A stretch of 15,135 nucleotides of DNA, taken from NCBI GenBank assembly GCA_050485785.1, contig JBJHCA010000077.1, positions 1 to 15,135 on the forward strand, written 5' to 3'. The DNA is from JBJHCA01 sp050485785 (GTDB lineage Bacteria > Bacteroidota > Bacteroidia > Chitinophagales > Saprospiraceae). A model generated the notes under the pieces. That model did not search any database. It was not told the DNA's origin and worked only from the letters and a program-made list of their open reading frames with translations. A program made the position numbers and the translations under genes. Of this stretch, positions 14,314-15,135 are shown one piece after another (positions within the stretch are counted from its first letter, which is position 1; each line of letters opens with the position of its first letter).

Positions 14314-14818
14314 ATTGCATGGTTTTTAGCATTTCTTGTCGTACAAATTCCCGGGCACGGTGGATGTTCACTTTCACCAGATTCACCGACTGGCCTGTGA
14401 TATCGGAAATTTCTCTGTAGCTTTTGCCTTCCACATCGCGCAGATGCAGCACTGTTTGCCGTTGTTCAGGCAGTTGCATCATGATGCGCTGCACATGGGC
14501 AATGGTATCAAAGCTTTCGTCAACATCCATGGCATTATCCCGCTGTTCAAAAGCCGGTAAAAAATCTCCATCCTGCTTTTCGAGCAGTACTCTGTTGGCA
14601 CGCAGCGTATCGATAGCTTTGTTGCGCGTGATACGCATGCACCAGGCCTCAGGATTTTCGATATCGGGCCATTGTTCGCGCTTGTCCCAGGCTTTGATCA
14701 TTACCTCCTGCACCACGTCTTCGGCCTGAGTACTGCTACCTGTTATCTGCAGCGCATAGCGATACACTTTGTGTCGCAGGTTGTAAAATGTATCCTTAAA
14801 CGTGTCGAAAAGGTCCAT
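14294..14818 (-). CDS. ECF-type RNA polymerase sigma factor
   Basis: This 174-residue sigma-70-family protein has only regions 2 and 4, as in extracytoplasmic-function sigma factors. Region 2 spans about 10-77 (YRYALQITGSSTQAEDVVQEVMIKAW, then ENPEAWCMRITRNKAIDTLR). Region 4 spans about 107-158 (LPEQRQTVLHLRDVEGKSYREISDITG, then QSVNLVKVNIHRARE, the -35 recognition helix). The region between them is short and acidic. It is first in a four-gene operon and overlaps the membrane-protein gene by 20 bp. The upstream region has a GTAAC / 16 bp / CGTCT arrangement that fits promoters read by ECF sigma factors, so it probably activates its own operon. Signal and regulon are unknown. Confidence 0.95.
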   Translation of the reverse strand: MDLFDTFKDTFYNLRHKVYRYALQITGSSTQAEDVVQEVMIKAWDKREQWPDIENPEAWCMRITRNKAIDTLRANRVLLEKQDGDFLPAFEQRDNAMDVDESFDTIAHVQRIMMQLPEQRQTVLHLRDVEGKSYREISDITGQSVNLVKVNIHRAREFVRQEMLKTMQYGLERN

Positions 14819-14842
14819 ACTGCCTTGTTGCGTTCTTTAGTG

Positions 14843-14869
14843 AGACGCAAGGGGGCGTATAAAGTTACA
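14843..14869 (-). promoter_or_regulatory. ECF-type promoter of the sigma-factor operon
   Basis: On the minus strand TGTAAC (14869-14864) is followed after 16 bp by CGTCT (14847-14843). This fits the AAC-containing -35 and CGTC-type -10 elements seen at many ECF-dependent promoters. The -10-like element ends 24 bp before the start codon at 14818. An alternative housekeeping reading, TAACTTTA as a near-match to TAnnTTTG, overlaps it. Confidence 0.6.
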
Positions 14870-14881
14870 GCGGGTTGAAAT

Positions 14882-14916
14882 GTGAAAAGACAAATGCTGT
14901 GCATTTGTCTTTTCAC
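14882..14916. repeat. Perfect 16-bp inverted repeat with a 3-base loop
   Basis: GTGAAAAGACAAATGC (14882-14897) is exactly complementary to GCATTTGTCTTTTCAC (14901-14916) around TGT. It lies just upstream of the sigma-operon promoter. No immediate T-run follows on the plus strand (GGCTGATTTT), and on the minus strand it is followed by ATTTCAACC, so it is not a textbook terminator. A protein-binding site or a transcript-end hairpin of an upstream gene is possible. Confidence 0.9.
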
Positions 14917-15033
14917 GGCTGATTTTATTGGATAGTGGTTTTGATTGATTTTTGGTTTTTTTTGTGCAGAGGGTGCGGGGTTCTGATATGCAATGATTTG
15001 GCAATCTTTTGCATACAAAAGTTGTATTATATT

Positions 15034-15103
15034 GACCCTGAAGGGGTCACATATTTGTAGACCCAAATGTGAGAAAAAAACGACCCTGAAGGGGTCGTAT
15101 ATT
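15034..15103. repeat. Two hairpin repeats GACCCTGAAGGGGTC flanking a third inverted repeat
   Basis: GACCCTGAAGGGGTC occurs at about 15035-15049 and 15084-15098. Each copy folds into a stem of GACCCT with GGGGTC around GAA. The flanking pair is T-A in the first copy and C-G in the second, so the stem is extended to 7 bp in both. Between them TCACAT and ATGTGA (about 15048-15074) form another imperfect stem. The spacing is about 49 bp and the array may continue past the window edge. The stretch 14917-15033 shows nothing I recognise. Confidence 0.75.
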
Positions 15104-15135
15104 GGCATTCCTATATTTGATGATCGCCGGTTATT

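Noticed and set aside
15034..15103. CRISPR array
   Set aside because: Only two 15-base palindromic repeats, with a spacer that itself folds back; no further repeats and no cas gene in view.
14743..15108. A 121-codon minus-strand open frame running from the sigma gene start through the repeats, with two DPFRV segments
   Set aside because: It overlaps the sigma-factor coding region in another frame, crosses its promoter and the perfect palindrome, and its repeated peptide comes from the hairpin repeats. It is a repeat-derived false frame.

Overview
The window comes from a member of the Bacteroidota. The evidence is an uninterrupted mutY-ssb-gldE-gldD cluster (gliding-motility genes confined to this phylum), a decayed type IX secretion sorting domain, DUF4252 proteins encoded behind an ECF sigma factor, promoter-like TAnnTTTG boxes instead of classical -10 boxes, and no clear Shine-Dalgarno sequences. 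The class or genus cannot be resolved from the sequence.

Layout. (1) 1-1889, plus strand: the 3' part of lnt (apolipoprotein N-acyltransferase, with its catalytic Cys) followed 18 bp later by a PLP enzyme of the cystathionine gamma-synthase family. (2) About 1890-4750, an accessory-looking stretch: a small secreted orphan protein and a strong terminator on the plus strand; then, on the minus strand, an XRE/S24 LexA-like repressor with an operator-like array of ACGGA half-sites before its start codon, and an Rpn-family PD-(D/E)XK nuclease. Directly behind the nuclease stop lies a broken second copy of its own 3' end. (3) 4754-10030, core genes: an EamA/DMT exporter (minus) diverges from a compact plus-strand operon mutY-ssb-gldE-gldD-pdxH with overlaps or very short gaps. 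It links DNA repair and ssDNA binding, the gliding/type IX secretion machinery, and PLP salvage. (4) 10031-12639: a gene-free stretch holding a T9SS C-terminal-domain remnant, then an ALDH7-family dehydrogenase (minus) diverging from a small outer-membrane-barrel-like protein (plus). (5) 12640-15135: a four-gene minus-strand operon (ECF sigma factor, single-TM anti-sigma-like protein with a CAG-encoded glutamine run, and two paralogous secreted DUF4252 proteins). It is preceded by a likely sigma-autoregulated promoter, a perfect 16-bp inverted repeat, and two copies of a GACCCTGAAGGGGTC hairpin at the window edge.

How they work together. Lnt and GldD both belong to the lipoprotein envelope system; GldE and GldD serve gliding/T9SS; the sigma operon looks like an envelope-response module whose DUF4252 products are exported and whose membrane protein could restrain the sigma factor. 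PdxH makes the PLP used by enzymes such as the 630-1889 product, though nothing in the sequence couples them directly. The observations most worth a second look are the duplicated and deleted Rpn tail with its possible intragenic antitoxin reading frame, the XRE/S24 operator, the T9SS domain remnant, the ECF-type promoter, and the repeat hairpins with a compensatory base-pair change. I did not find a complete new multi-gene defence or mobile system.
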